From assembly GCF_014066305.1 (NCBI RefSeq), contig NW_023501118.1:1-52500 (forward strand): a stretch of DNA of 52,500 bases, written 5' to 3'. The first letter of the stretch is position 1. Each line of letters opens with the position of its first letter. Under the pieces are notes generated by a model. It ran no database searches and had not been told where the DNA came from. It saw only the letters and a program-made list of their open reading frames with translations. The position numbers were made by a program, and so were the translations under genes. The stretch comes from Letharia columbiana. Taxonomy: Eukaryota > Ascomycota > Lecanoromycetes > Lecanorales > Parmeliaceae. This document shows, one piece after another, positions 13,568 to 26,221 of this stretch.

Positions 13568-13885
13568 ATAAAGAAAGAAAGAATTATATTAAAGAAAGTA
13601 TATATAAAAAACTCTTAGATTAAGAAGAAAGAAAGAGTTATATCGAAGAAAGTATAGATAAAGAACTCTTAGATTAAAAAGAAAGAAAAGATTATATCGA
13701 AGAGAGTATAAATAGAGAACTCTTAGTAATTAAAAAAAAGAGAGAATTATAAAGAAGAGAAGCGAAGATAAAGAACTCTTAGATTAAGAAGAAAGAGAAG
13801 ATTATAAAGAAGAGAGTATAAATAAAGAACTCTTAGATTAAGAAGAAAGAGAGGGTTATAAAGAAGAGAGCGAACTTAAAGATCT
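13568..13885 (+). repeat. 54-bp tandem repeat encoding 18-residue Glu-rich units
   Basis: About six units of 54 bp, some with small length differences, each contain GAACTCTTAGATTAAGAAGA-like sequence. In the plus frame a unit reads E-L-L-D-stop-E-E-R-E-x-Y-x-E-E-S-I-x-K, where the stop is TAA, the expected product of a CAA Gln codon after RIP. The repeats look like the charged, probably helical C-terminus of the relic upstream. Confidence 0.7.
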
Positions 13886-14599
13886 CTCTATAAATATATA
13901 AATATTTAATTATAACGATAAATATAGAAAACTCTATCGCTTAATTTCGATTATAGATATATATTTATAGCTAGAGTATTTATAATCTTAATAAAATTCT
14001 AAATAAATAGAATATTAAGAGTTTATCTACTTAATTTACGCGGTTTATTAAAATTTAAGAGAGCTTCTTTAAATAGTAATTTAGTTAAAAATCGAGTAAT
14101 TATATTACTCTTACTTTAAAATCTAATTAAAAGATTAAATATAGTTTAAAAAAGAGATTATTATCGCTATAATCTTATTTTAATAAAAATAATATCGCTA
14201 TTCTCCTCTAACTCTCTTAATAAATTAAAACTCTCTATAATATTAATAATCTAATTATTTTTTATTTAAACTATCTCTTATTACTTAGCTATAACTCTAA
14301 AGAGTAAAAAATCCGCGAGATTTAAGAATTACGATAGAATAGTTATATCTACTTATAGAAATTAAGCTTTATATTTAATTTAATATCTAGCTTAATATCT
14401 AGTTATAGCCTCGCGAGCGAAAACGTATTTTTCTTCTAAAGTCTTTTTAGAATAAGTTATTATAACGAAGAAAAGAGAGTAGAGAAATAAAGACTATATT
14501 CTTATAAGAGATAAGATTAGATTAAATATATAGTAAGCGCGTAGTAAATATAAGTTAAAGGTAAAATTCTATATTAAAGTAGTTAAGAATAAAGTAATA

Positions 14600-14975
14600 G
14601 AGAGTTTTTTTTTTATTTAGATAAATATTATCTATAGATAATAATAACTTATTAATAATATTTAATTAAATAAATTATATATAATAATAGTAGCGTAAAG
14701 CTAAATTTAATTAATTATAATATATTATTTAATAGGCGATATTAATTTAATTATAGTAGCGTAAAATTAACGCGCGATATTTATTTAGATAAATATTATC
14801 TATAGATAATAATAACTTATTAGCGATAATTTATTAGCGATATTTAATTAAATAAATTACGTATAATAATAATAGCGTAAGACTAAATTTAATTAAATAT
14901 ATTTCTTACGATAATAAGTAATATTAATTTTTTAATAGAGTAAGACTAAATTTAATTAAATATATTACTTATAAT
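14600..14975. repeat. AT-rich tandem repeat with palindromes
   Basis: Three imperfect copies share TTTAGATAAATATTATC...AATAACTTATTA and a GCGTAARRCTAAATTTAATTAA-like end (approximately 14,617-14,760, 14,780-14,910 and a shorter one to 14,970). The palindrome of the dispersed family sits in the first two. Confidence 0.65.
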
Positions 14976-15249
14976 AACGAGCGGTATTAAAATATTTAGC
15001 TTCGCGTATAATTATAAATAGAAGTTATTATTAAATAAAATATATTTAAGTAGATATAGTCTATAGATTTTAGCGTCGCGATTATAGAATATTAAAAGAT
15101 TTTAAATAAAGTAATATATAAAGAAGAAAGTAGATTAGATAATTAAAAACTAAGAACGCTATTAGATTTAGCGTATCCGCTTTTATAATCTTAAATCTTA
15201 ATATTATTATTAAAAGGCGTAAAATAATAAAATGAAAATCTAAAAGAAA

Positions 15250-15269
15250 TTTTTTTTTTTTTTTTTTTT
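15250..15269. repeat. poly-T tract, 20 T
   Basis: This is an uninterrupted run of twenty T. On the minus strand it is poly-A, located downstream of the Copia relic. Whether it relates to a reverse-transcribed tail cannot be told. Confidence 0.85.
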
Positions 15270-16059
15270 CTTAAATAATTAAGATAAGTTAGTATTAGAT
15301 AGCTAGCGTAAAAATATATCTTCTATACTCTTTATATCTCTATTCTCTTTTATAAATAAAATTAAAAAATATAAGATTTAAAATTTATAATATTTAAAAT
15401 AGAATAGATAAAGTAAAAAATCGAAATCTAAAAACGACTATATTAAACTATAGCTCTTATTTAAATATAATTTAAATTCTACTTTTTATTAAAAAGCGGT
15501 TTTTCGAAATTTTATTTTTAGACTATCTAGTATATACTAAAAATTAATTAATTTAAGATTAAAGAATATTTATAAGAGTAGCTAAATAAAATAATTAAAA
15601 GAAATTCTTCTAGCTATATATCGTCGACTATAAAATCTCTATAAAATTATTTTAAATAATTAATTTTTAGTAATAATAGCTGATAATAATAATTTAAAGA
15701 TATAATACTCGAGATATTAGTAACGAATAAATATAGATTCTTTAAAAGAGCTTTAGAAGTTTTAATAACGATAGCGATAATAGCGCTAAAGAAATAGCTA
15801 TTTCGATATAAAATAGCGAGTTTATAGAGTATTAAGTCTAATATAGCGACTCGATAAACGATTTAAGTCGATTACTTATAATATAAAGATTAATAAAATA
15901 GTTTTTCTAAAGTAAGTAATAGTAGATAGCTTCTCTAGATTTAGATATAAATATAATAAAATAGCTTTTCTATTAGATATTATTAAAATAAAATTATACT
16001 AAGATAGTAATAAGATTAATAGCTATCTAGAGAGTAAGTAAGTATAGCTTTTATCTTAA

Positions 16060-19000
16060 AAGTATTTTAAAAAATAATAAATTTATTTAGATAAAAGATC
16101 TTAATAAGCTTATTAGCTATTTATTTATTAATAAAAATATATTATATATTTATAGTATTATTATTAATCTTTTTTTATACGAAATAGTAAATAATATTAA
16201 TATACTTAATACGAGTATAAAATTAAGCGTTTTTTACGAGAGTAATTATATTTTAATTATTATTAAAAATAATAATAACTTTAAAGTTTATATCGTCGGG
16301 GCGAAGAAGTTAATTAAGTAGATTTTTTAATTAAATTACTTTCTTAATAGTCTATATCTAATTAATATACTTTATTTTATAAATAAATAATATTATAATA
16401 ACTTAACGCTTAGATAATTAATTAATTATATTACTTTCTATATTAAAGAGATAGTTAGATATAAATCTTCGAGTTATATTATTAATCTAATTAAAATTAA
16501 TATAATTAATAAACTCTTAAAGAAAGCTTTTATATATAAGTTCGTAATATACTATATCTCTTAAATATCGAAAGATTCGAATAATTATATTTTAATACGC
16601 TAAAATTAGATTAACTAAGTAATAACTTATTAATAATATCGTATAAATAATATTAAGATAAATATCGAGTATAGTATATATAAGAGATCTTATCGCGGAT
16701 TAATAGTTTTTTTATAATTTTCTTAAAACGATATAATTCTTTTTAATAAAAATTAATTTATAACTAATTTTAAGAGATATTAATATCGAGATAAGATTTT
16801 AATAATTAAAATAGTTTAAGAATTAAGTAATATAAGCTTTTTATCTTAAACGAAGAATATCGCTATAACGATTTCTTTTAATAATTATATTTAAGTAGTA
16901 AGTATATAATTCTAAATTCGATATATAAAACTTTATATTAAGTCCCTTCTTAATTCGCTAAATCTCGACTTTACTAAAATTAATAATTAAGATATTATTA
17001 ATATAAAGCGCTATAATAGTATTCTCTTTAAGATTTATAAATATACTATTATTCGATTTAATAAAAAGAAGACTTAGCTTCTTTATATACTTCGAGAAAT
17101 ATTAATATTAAACTTAAGAGAATTATTTTAAATTATAAAGTACTTTATTTAGTTTATAGATCTTAATATTATTTTTATTAAAGCTATCGAGTTAGCGTAT
17201 ATAAATCTCTTTCTTTATATTATTATATAGAAAGATAATTTTAATATTTATTTACTTTAGATCTTAATTTAGAGTAATTATAAATATAAAGATTATCTTA
17301 TAACTTATAAGCTTTATTATTAATATAAAAGTATTATAATAATTATAACTCTTCTATTATTCGAATTCTTAAATAATCTAATATATCTTATAATAAATAA
17401 TTTCTCTATTAAGATCTTATTTTAAGATATAAATCTATCTATCTCTTAGAATATAAGCTTTAAAAAATATCTAAATAAAATATTAAGTATTATTATTTAT
17501 AAGAGATTTATATTTATTTTTTATAAAAAGTTTTTAATTTATTTAAGATAGCTAATTAAATATAATCTATTTATAAATAATAGATTTAAAAATATTCGAC
17601 TTATTAATATAATTCGTAAATAGAATAAATATTATAAAGACTCTCGAAAGAGGATTAAAGAATAAATCTCGTAGATTCGAAATTATAAGATTTAAATAAT
17701 TATATAATATTCTTTAAATAGCGCTTAATTTATAATCTTCGCGAATAATTTATATAACTTCGATAATAGTAGATAATAAATTTAAGTTTAAGAAAATTTC
17801 TTATATAGATAATATAGATTAAATTATTAATATAGATATAAATATAGTATTTAATTAAGTAGCTTATATTAAGAGTATTTAAGCTAAAGACTCTCGCGTA
17901 ATTAATTAAATTTATTATATTAAAGACTCTTATATAGATCTTCGTAAAGACGCTTACTTATTAGCTAATTAGAGGAAATTTAATCTTAATTTTATAGATA
18001 TTAAAGATCTTAAAGTCGTTAAAAATTTAATAGCTATTTTAATTATAGATATAATATTTTCTAATACTTCTTTAGATTTAATATCTTTCGAAATATTAAT
18101 AATACGCTATTTATTTAATATCTCCTCTATAGCGAATATTAATACTATTAAATATTATTATTTATTTAAAAATTTATAAACCTCGATTTCTTCTTTTAAA
18201 TCTATAATTAAAAATTATTTTTTTATAAAGTATACGCTATTAACGCGAATAACTATCTTTTTAATAAGATTATATAATTAAAAGATATACTTTCTTTTAT
18301 ATCTTAGTAGTATATACTTTTCACTCTAATTTATAAATTTTTTCTAAATTTATTTTATCGCGTAAGCGATAAAATTAATAATATATAAATAAAAAAGAAT
18401 AAACTTTCGTTAATAGAAGATCTTAAAAGAAATTATAATGATTTTAACGTTAAATAATTATATCGTTAAGTAGTTAGCGATAATAATAATTTTAGATTAA
18501 AAGAATTTATTAAGATTAAAGCTTAATAGAATAGAATATATCTTATATAATAGAGTTTATTTAAAATATTTAATTATATCGTTTATCTAAGAGTTATTAG
18601 AGATAATAAATTTCTATTTAATATTTAATAAAATAAGATAATTAAGAAAGACTTTAAATATATACTCGCCTCTATTATTGAGGCGAATATAAGAGATTTT
18701 ATAATTATATAACTTAAGATAAATCTTAAATTATAAGAATATAGCGAAGATCTTATTTTTATAGCGAATATAATAAACTTTAGAGTAGAAGATAAAATTA
18801 TTCTTAAATATTATAAAGTATTTATAATTATTAAAATTAGTAGAAAATAGAGACTCTATAAGATCGCTATAAATAAATTTATTTAATTATATATCGAGCG
18901 TAGTAGAATTAATATAGAGAATAATCTTTTAGCGCTCTATAATATAATATTTATAAATATACTTATTCGCGATATTCTTAATAAAATCTATATTTATTAT
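16060..19000 (-). mobile_element. Ty1/Copia retrotransposon relic (RT and RNase H visible)
   Basis: The minus strand carries a RIP-destroyed Copia polyprotein. Around 17,260-17,210 a D-x-K-x-x-F-L-Y block followed by EIY matches the Copia reverse transcriptase strand. At about 17,005-16,985 the catalytic strand reads Y-I-N-N-I-L-I, exactly what Y-V-D-D-I-L-I becomes when TG steps turn into TA. Next comes a YYL...DI..L block around 16,890-16,810. RNase H motifs follow: an SKE.IWL-like string near 16,350, then a DNQ-like and R-x-K-x-I-x-I block at about 16,230-16,150, and an A-D/N-x-L-x-K end near 16,090. Integrase and gag should lie at higher coordinates, up to perhaps 21 kb, but I did not trace them. 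LTRs were not found. The 19,000 limit is arbitrary. Confidence 0.8.
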
Positions 19001-22000
19001 TATAGCGAGAAGTTTATTTAAATTCTACTAATTTAAATAATTTATATAAATATATTAGAGTTAATAAATCGAGTTTAAAGAAATACTATATATTATTAAG
19101 ATATTATTTAAATTATTTTAGAGATCGAGAAAAAATAGATCTTAATTACGAGTATTTATAAGCTTTAAATTATTTTTAATTAAAATATAATTAGTCTTAT
19201 AAAAGATAACTATAATATTAAAATTTAAGAGTTTATTAATAAAAAGAAGATTAATACTTATATCGAATATATATAAAATATTAAATAGAATAATATTTAT
19301 ATACTTATCTTAAATAAAGTAATTTAAACTAATAATATTATAATTAAAAAATTAAATTTAATTATTTTTAATACCGCGGATAGAGTAAGAGTAGATCTTT
19401 TTATAGATAATAAATATTAAATAATTAGCGAAGAAATAATAAGAGTAATTAGAGTTTATTATTATATAAGAATATAAATTAACGAAGTTAATAATTATTA
19501 AGTTATACTTTAAATTAGAATCAATAATTATTAAATTAATAACTTTCTTATTATTAGCTATATTAAAAATATTAAAATTATTAAAACTAAGATCTATATA
19601 ATATATAATTAAATTTAATTCTTTTAAAAAGATATAATTAATATTAAGATATTTATTCTTCTCTAAAATAAAGATATTAAAAAGCGCTTTTTCGATACGC
19701 TTACGCTTAATACTAGAGCCTTTCTCTATATTATTAAAATTAATTATAATAATTTAAGTCTTCTTCTTCTTTTTCTTATTCGATATAAACTTTTTAAATT
19801 TTAAATAAAAAAACTTAATTTAATATTTAATAGAGGAATATCTAAATTTATATTCGACGATTTTATATAAAAGATAAATTTCGCGATTAACTTCTAAATT
19901 ATTAATTTTATAATATCTAATAAATTACTTATTTTTACTCTTATTACTATTATTATAAATAGCGTATATAATAATATTATTATCTTTAAATAATAGTAGA
20001 TAGATCTCTTTATTTATCGCGATATAGATAATTTTATTAAATTTAATAATCTTATTATTATATAGCTCGTAGATTTAGATATAAATAATTACGAAGATAT
20101 TAAAAGAATTTTCGAGTTTTATAAAAAAGAGTTAAATTAGAAAGGATTTTAATAGAATAAATAATTTATATAAATTAGTAATTTCGATAATAATTTTATA
20201 AAAGTCCTTTTTATATTAGCGAATATCTTTTTTAAAAATAAGAATAATATTAAGTAATTAGCGAATTAGCTTTATATAAAATTTAAAATCTTTAGATTTA
20301 TAATATTTAGCGATAGCGTCTAATATTATTTAAAGATTTTTATTATTATAATTAATCTCGATAAGCTAATAATTACTATACTCGAGGTATTAAAAAATAA
20401 TTATATAAGTTTTAAGCTTTATAATTTTAATAAAGAATAAAAAATTATTAAATACTAATTAGCTTTTAATATCTTATCTTTATTTAATATATTTTATACT
20501 AAATTCTAGAATAGCGATAAAGATTAGAGGGAAATTATCTTCGCTAAATTAAAATTAATTAAGAGTATTAATTATAAAGCGCTATAACTAATTATTTAAA
20601 TTTATTATTATTAAAAGATAATCTAGATAAAGATATATAGAATATTAATAGAGAGAGTGATAATAGTAATAATAATAGTAATTTAGCTATTATTTTAAAT
20701 AAGATAATAAATTTAAAAAAAGATTCTAAGGGTAACTTCGAAGTAAATAAAATAGACTTTTTAATATAAAAATTAAATAGCTTAATATCGCTTAAAGAAT
20801 TAAGAATATCTTCGCTAACTTCGAATTTAAAATTAATAAAATTATTATCTAATAAAGTAGCGAAAGTAGAATAAATACTCTAATCGTTATTAGAGTTCTC
20901 GAAGATCTTATTAATATTAGTTAACTATCGCTTTTAAGCTTTAAGTTTTTATATAAAAAATAAAAAGTATTTATATATAAAGCTATAATAGATATAAGCG
21001 ATATAATTAAAATAAAAGATATTTAATAATAAGAATAATTTATAAATAAAGACTAATTTCTAATAAAATTATATAAAATATAATTATTATAGATATACGA
21101 ACCTTCTTCTTAAAGAGAAATTAATATTCTTTTTATATTACTCGTTTAAAGATTTAAATCTAAAATATTTATATCGCTAGCTACTATTATAAGATTTTAA
21201 AAATTATTTTAATTTTATAATTACGATAATAGAATATAAATAATCGCGAAGAAAGAATTCGATAATAGAGTCTTAATCTTTTTTTTAAGAGGCTTCTAAA
21301 GGCTTAGAAGCTAATATTAATAAGATATTCTTATTATTTTAATTTTAATAGATTTATAAGCGTATTAAGAGATAGTAATATTAGCTTTAAAATATTTTAA
21401 ATTATAATTAGATTATTAATAACTTATACGATTAATCGTTAATTAGAATAATAATTAAAATAGCTACTTATACTTTTAAATATAGAAATCTTAATCGAAA
21501 TATCTTATATATATATTATTTTATAATATTATATTATAAATATATTATATTATAATATATATTATTAAGATATTAAACTTATATTAGAAAAATAATATAA
21601 TATTTAACTTTATTTATATTATACTCGAGTATAATATAATATTACTTAATATAAAATATCTTATAAAATATATTATATCTTTTTAACTAGTAATCTTAAT
21701 CTCTCTCGAAATCTCGTTAATATTTCTCGCTTTATTATATAATATAATTAAAAATATAGAGTATACTCGTAATATAAAGAAAATAATTTATTATCTCTCG
21801 ACGTTTATCGAATAATTTTATTAATCTTACTTCGTTTTCGTAAATCTATAATTCTAAGTAATCTTACGTTTTTACGAAGTCTATCGCTAATATAAAATTA
21901 AAGCTAATAATTATATATTAACTAACTACTTTATTAATAATTAAATTAATAGTTTCTAAAAATTAATAATATAGTTTTAACTTTAATAGTTAATATTTAA

Positions 22001-22433
22001 TAATATTTAATAAAGTTTAAATATTAAAATTACTAGTTAAAAAGATATAGAATTTTTTAAACTTAGAATTTTTTAACCTTTACTTCTTTTTCTTTAAAAT
22101 TTATATCTTTATAATCTATTTATAAAATCTTATAATTCTTAAAGTACTATAACGAGACTAGTTTATTCTATACGATACGATTTTAATATACGATAATTAA
22201 TATATAAAATATCGAGTAAGATTAGAAGTATTCTATATCTTTTAAGATAATATTTCGAAAATTACTTAAATTTCATATTAAATACTATATCTTTCCGGCC
22301 TCTAATTAAAATCAACTAGTTTACGAAAGATAAAATCATATCGTTTTATACCTAGCGGCGATAATAAGAAGTAAGAATAGCTCGAACAGCATAACTGTGA
22401 CTGAAATACATACTGAGTGAGGGACTGGTGATA

Positions 22434-22736
22434 TGATCAAAGATTAACGGGCCATTGGTTCAGTGATGGGAGAGAGCTGGGTTACACGTCTGCAGGATGC
22501 GCATTAAGGGCTCCCAGAGCTGTCGTCGAAGGGAAAATATTTCAAGACACTGCCAGCGACATTGTGAACGACATTGTGAAGAGAACGCAGGTTCTCTCTG
22601 TCAATATGACCGAGAAAGTACTTGAGGACCGAATCCGGGGTCTGAGTTCTGACCTATTCCAGTCAGTCAGCAGAGAGCATACGGTCTCCACGCGCATCGC
22701 GGGTGAGCTTAATGACAATCTAAGTATACAATGACA
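22434..22736 (+). pseudogene. uncharacterised open-frame fragment
   Basis: This is an open frame of about 100 codons with no ATG at its upstream end. It has a balanced amino-acid composition (a GHWFSDGRELGY start, a central VVEGKIF strand and an amphipathic end) and stops with TGA after LNDNLSIQ. The position of a G-Y-x-S-A-G segment before a V-x-G-x-I-F strand recalls the C-terminal part of fungal HET-domain proteins, but this is weak. It lies just inside the GC-normal region beside the RIP block, so truncation by an old insertion is plausible. No ORF with a proper start was found. Confidence 0.3.
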
Positions 22737-23399
22737 TAGCTCTCGGAGTATTAGCTTTGTATTGTGAAGGAAAGGGCGGAGCGTTGGAAGGATAATGCAT
22801 TTTCATTACTTATGGTGATAATCAGCTACTGTCGCTCCAAACACAATGCTTGACCGTGTTTGGACAAAGTGCGAGGACAGCACAGGCGATCGCAGTCATC
22901 ACTGACCATGTTCAGATGGAATGAGAAGACCTCAGTATAACATCAGGCTTAATTCTTTATAATCCCACCAGCGGGTCTGCGGGCCACCCTGTCGCATTTA
23001 GGTTGATCAAATGGATCCTAAGACTCTGACAGCTCTTTTCGCTCTTCTCTATCCAACGCTGGCGCGATTAGCGGGCCTAGCTACGGAGATCTTCCATCGT
23101 ATTTTGGTGGAGCATAGCTTTCATTCTTGAAGGTATCTGCTCACGATTGCCACCAACAGCGATGGGTCGCAGCCCGCCTCGGTTTAGATTCGCAGGCGCC
23201 GGCTGCGTTGAGTCGCTGGAGGAGAAAGACTTTTTGACACCTAGCCACAGGAAGATATGGCAAGAGGGGCAGCCATTTCAGCGGGACCAAATATGCTTGA
23301 ACCCGCATGCTGATGTTTCACGACTCGGAGCTAGGGCGCAGGAGCGACTTTCGATTTCCTGCATATTAGAGCTACCGGCTAGTTGGCCTTGGGACGAGG
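22737..23399. other. intergenic, nothing recognised
   Basis: The sequence is GC-normal with only scattered short frames. A 100-codon plus-strand frame at 23,147-23,449 overlaps the end of the regulator gene, has the composition of a chance frame and was not accepted. It probably holds the 3' flank of the regulator gene. Confidence 0.5.
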
Positions 23400-25472
23400 T
23401 TAACCCAAGAAACTGCCTGCCTCGAAGAATGAGAAATCCAGATTGCTAAGATCGAAATTCGTCGACTGCTCTTCCTTTGCAATCTCCACGAACTGCAAGG
23501 GTGACATGTCCTTCAGATCTGAGGGGCTACCCACCTGCTCGAAGAACTCCATACGCTCGTACCAGCTTTTGATGCGCTCACCCATGGCTTTGAAGGCTGA
23601 GAATGAGTCCGGGCAGCCATCATCGGGTAGATTGGCGCTCATGCTGCCAAGATGTTCAGTCAAGGCGTCAAGATAGTAGCTCACATTGCATGCCTCCCGT
23701 AGCGGAAAGTTTTCAAGACCAGGGCTCGCGCAGAACGCAATCTTTATAAGGACGGTGACCGCATGTGCCAGTCGGCCTCTCTCAAAGGTGCAATGTCTTA
23801 GGATGAGTCTTGGTGGGATTTGAAGAAAGTAGTCCAAGAAAGACTTTGTGGCCTCCAGGCAGCTTAGCAAAAGACTGATTCGTCTTTGGGACGAATCTCC
23901 CGCTTCGCGACCTAAAGGCACTGGACTTGTTGCGAAGGAATGTTCCATATGTAGGGACACTTCATGTAGATAGACACAGGTGCTTTCGTACGCGAGCATG
24001 ATTGATGCTTTCACAAAGTTAGCCCTGATTCATTACCGGCCTGAGATCGGGCTGCTTACCCAGACATGTACTGTTCGAGGGTAAATGGTGACGAAAGTCG
24101 TGCAACCGAGACTTGAACGCTTTGACCGATAGCTCGACATTGTCCAACCTGAGATAGCGTCCTTTTTTGTTGGTCGCATCGTAACCAAACGTGCTTGCAA
24201 TCTCTTCGGCAAGCCTCTGTAACCCAATGAAATGAATCACATCGGCATCGGTCGTAGCATGGTTGATCTCCGCAAGCGACCGAGAGTAGTCTCCGATAGA
24301 ATCATCGTACCTCAAACTGATTGACTTCCTATTCACCAGTGATACGCTTAAAGTTGTCAGAGGAGATGTTTCACAAAATCGTGCTACCCAAGTGTCATAC
24401 CAAGAGGATATGTAGTACACCCCAACATAAGTCCTTTCCAGCTCTACTTTCACTCGAGTATCACTCTCTCCTGAAATTAGCGTTGGGATACCCAAGTCCG
24501 CAGTTATCGCAACAGCAATCTGCGCAAAAATATAATGTTTCTTCGCTTGCACTTTGGGGTAAAGGTGGTACCTGTCGAATTATTAGTCGGCATTACCTGT
24601 CCAACACAGGAAAATGGGTGTCGATTACCAGGCCAGATAGACTAATAAGCCTTGCAGCAGGTCCAGGTCTGGCCCGCCATCCATAATGACTTTGGCGCTA
24701 ATCACTTTTCTGAATTCACGCTCGAGCGACTCATGTAACACGGCCTGCTTCCGGGAGGCTAGTGCAAGTAGAGACAATAAAAGACAAGGCCTTTCGAGTC
24801 GAAACAGGTACAATGGGAGCTCGGAGGGCAGAACCACCCATGGACAGCCTTCATACTCTGACAGAGAATCTTTGAGAAGAACTTCGGCTTCCTGGACGGT
24901 GATGATGCCCATTTGGAACACATCCATCACGCTCGAAGCCTCTTCACGGGAACATGATGAATTCGTTACATGTGGCACATTTGGGGATGCATCCTCTGAC
25001 TCCCTCGAGGCACTCTCGCCGGCAGACGTGAGAGAGTGAGGAGTGAGTGTTTCTGGGGGTAGTGAGTTCAATCTGCTTCGTGAAGTGGGACCGGTCTGCA
25101 GAAGCGAGTAGATGCTGTCGATCTTCTTCTCAACTTCGATAATGCGACTGATCTCAATGAAGATGACCAGTTAGATTTGCCATGATAGTCACACAGTCAT
25201 AATTTAATTCATGCTTACGTCTGATTCGGGGTTCCTTTCTTCCTCCGAGCTCGACCTTCGCAGAATACGCAATGCCTGTCAAGTCTGGCGCACCTAGTAG
25301 ACATAAGACTTGTACTTTCATGAGCAGTATGAGAGAATGAAGGTTCTTTTTACCTCTGACATTTCTCATCGGGCATATCATTGGGCATACATTTTGTCTT
25401 GGAGACCCTGCAGCTCTCGCAAGATCGGAGAAGGTGCTTCTTCTCGCGTCGGGATCCAGACGCGGCGTTCAT
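23400..25472 (-). CDS. Zn(II)2Cys6 fungal transcription factor
   Basis: This predicted nuclear DNA-binding regulator is complete. Five exons were assembled by eye: 25472-25354, 25293-25219, 25147-24629, 24571-24060 and 24007-23400. They join to 1,833 nt, or 610 residues. The introns are 60, 71, 57 and 52 nt with GT...AG ends, and the last has a GCTAAC branch site. Residues 18-48 form a perfect binuclear zinc cluster, C-x2-C-x6-C-x9-C-x2-C-x6-C (C18, C21, C28, C38, C41, C48). A basic stretch and a short coiled-coil-like linker (IIEVEKKIDSIYSLL) follow. The middle region has the signature of the family (a G-I-I-T-x-x-E-A segment, an ERPCLLLSLLALAS helix and LLQGLLVYLAWYH). The ATG at 25472 is the first after an in-frame TAG. 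The target is unknown, and no gene cluster around it gives a pathway. Confidence 0.88.
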
Positions 25473-26221
25473 GATAAGCTAAAGACCCACGCCGGAGTCT
25501 TCAAAAGGCTCTTGCACAGCTCTTTGTCTCTGAGTAGATGGCAGAGATGGTTTGATATGGAAATTGATGATGGCAAGTGACGGCAACAACGACGTAGGGA
25601 TGAAGAGTAAGCAAAGAAGGAAGGAACGAAGAGGCAGTAGAGGTTTTAGGGATGCAATGCCAAGCCGGAGCCACGGACATTCCGATCAGTCCGACTTCCG
25701 GCAGTATGCTTTCTTCCCCTTCTTTTTGACATCTTCTACTCCCACTTTGGACGACAACAAATCGACAAAGGCTCTAGTTGCAATTCAACACTATGCAGTA
25801 AGAGTCTAGCTAGGAGACGCGGTGATTCAGGTAGAGTATGACAAGATAGGAACAGAGAAGGGAACGCATTACGGCTTTGGTGTGTTGCCTCATCACTGCC
25901 ACTCAGGCTCATCGTCGATAACTCGAAAGACAGATGGGATTGCTGTGGTGTGGGTAGTGTGGTGTGGGTAAGCAAAAATACGGGTTTTGGAAAGGTTGAA
26001 AGGCTACGCGAGAAGTAAAGTAAGCGCCGCAGAGTTTTGCTTGCCCTGATACAGGCAAGAGTCTCCGGCTGCCCCTATCTGATGTTGGGCGAGCGTTAAC
26101 GCATCCATTTGGGGATTGTCAAGGTATCAAAGAGGGTGTCAACGTAAGTTCTCTCTTTTTTCGACAGTCAGAGTGGGCTGACTCCAGCTTCGGGGGCCTC
26201 GAGTCGGTTCTTCGCGGACCA
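25473..26221. promoter_or_regulatory. 5' flank of the regulator gene, no gene seen
   Basis: About 750 bp upstream of the regulator start contain only chance frames on both strands. It probably holds the promoter. I see no convincing TATA box. A pyrimidine-rich strip near 26,151-26,163 is the only low-complexity feature. Confidence 0.4.

Larger units (their letters stand above)
689..14813. repeat. dispersed 20-bp palindrome family
   Basis: The palindrome ATATTATCTATAGATAATAT, or a one- to three-base variant, occurs near 811, 2501, 2639, 2778, 5101, 6401, 7371, 8183, 9618, 9756, 11668, 14624 and 14790. A less mutated form at 689-708 keeps TG and CA at its ends (ATGTTATCTATAAATAACAT). It is part of the 138-bp tandem repeat but also lies alone. 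I did not see it in the second AT-rich block. The listed span only brackets the family. Confidence 0.7.
1..22290. repeat. RIP-degraded AT-rich block 1
   Basis: This block is extremely AT-rich and nearly devoid of the dinucleotides CA and TG (for example 20,101-20,400 has none), while CG, CT and AG persist. This is seen directly and matches repeat-induced point mutation, which changes CpA to TpA on either strand of duplicated DNA. Stop codons are so dense that open frames of useful length are rare. The block holds the relics, tandem repeats and GC-rich island listed separately. The stretches 7.0-12.3 kb and 17.3-22.3 kb presumably belong to the same or other transposons, but I could not assign them. 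The edge to normal DNA lies near 22,290-22,380. Confidence 0.9.

Noticed and set aside
23147..23449. 100-codon plus-strand frame
   Set aside because: Overlaps the regulator gene's 3' end on the other strand and has chance-like composition.
24008..24059. Alternative 35-nt intron between exons 4 and 5 of the regulator
   Set aside because: Too short for a fungal intron. The 52-nt alternative has a GTAAGC donor, a GCTAAC branch site and an AG acceptor and keeps the frame.
24321..25039. Plus-strand frames of 117-121 codons
   Set aside because: They are antisense shadows of the Zn2Cys6 regulator, whose spliced frame is continuous and carries the zinc cluster.
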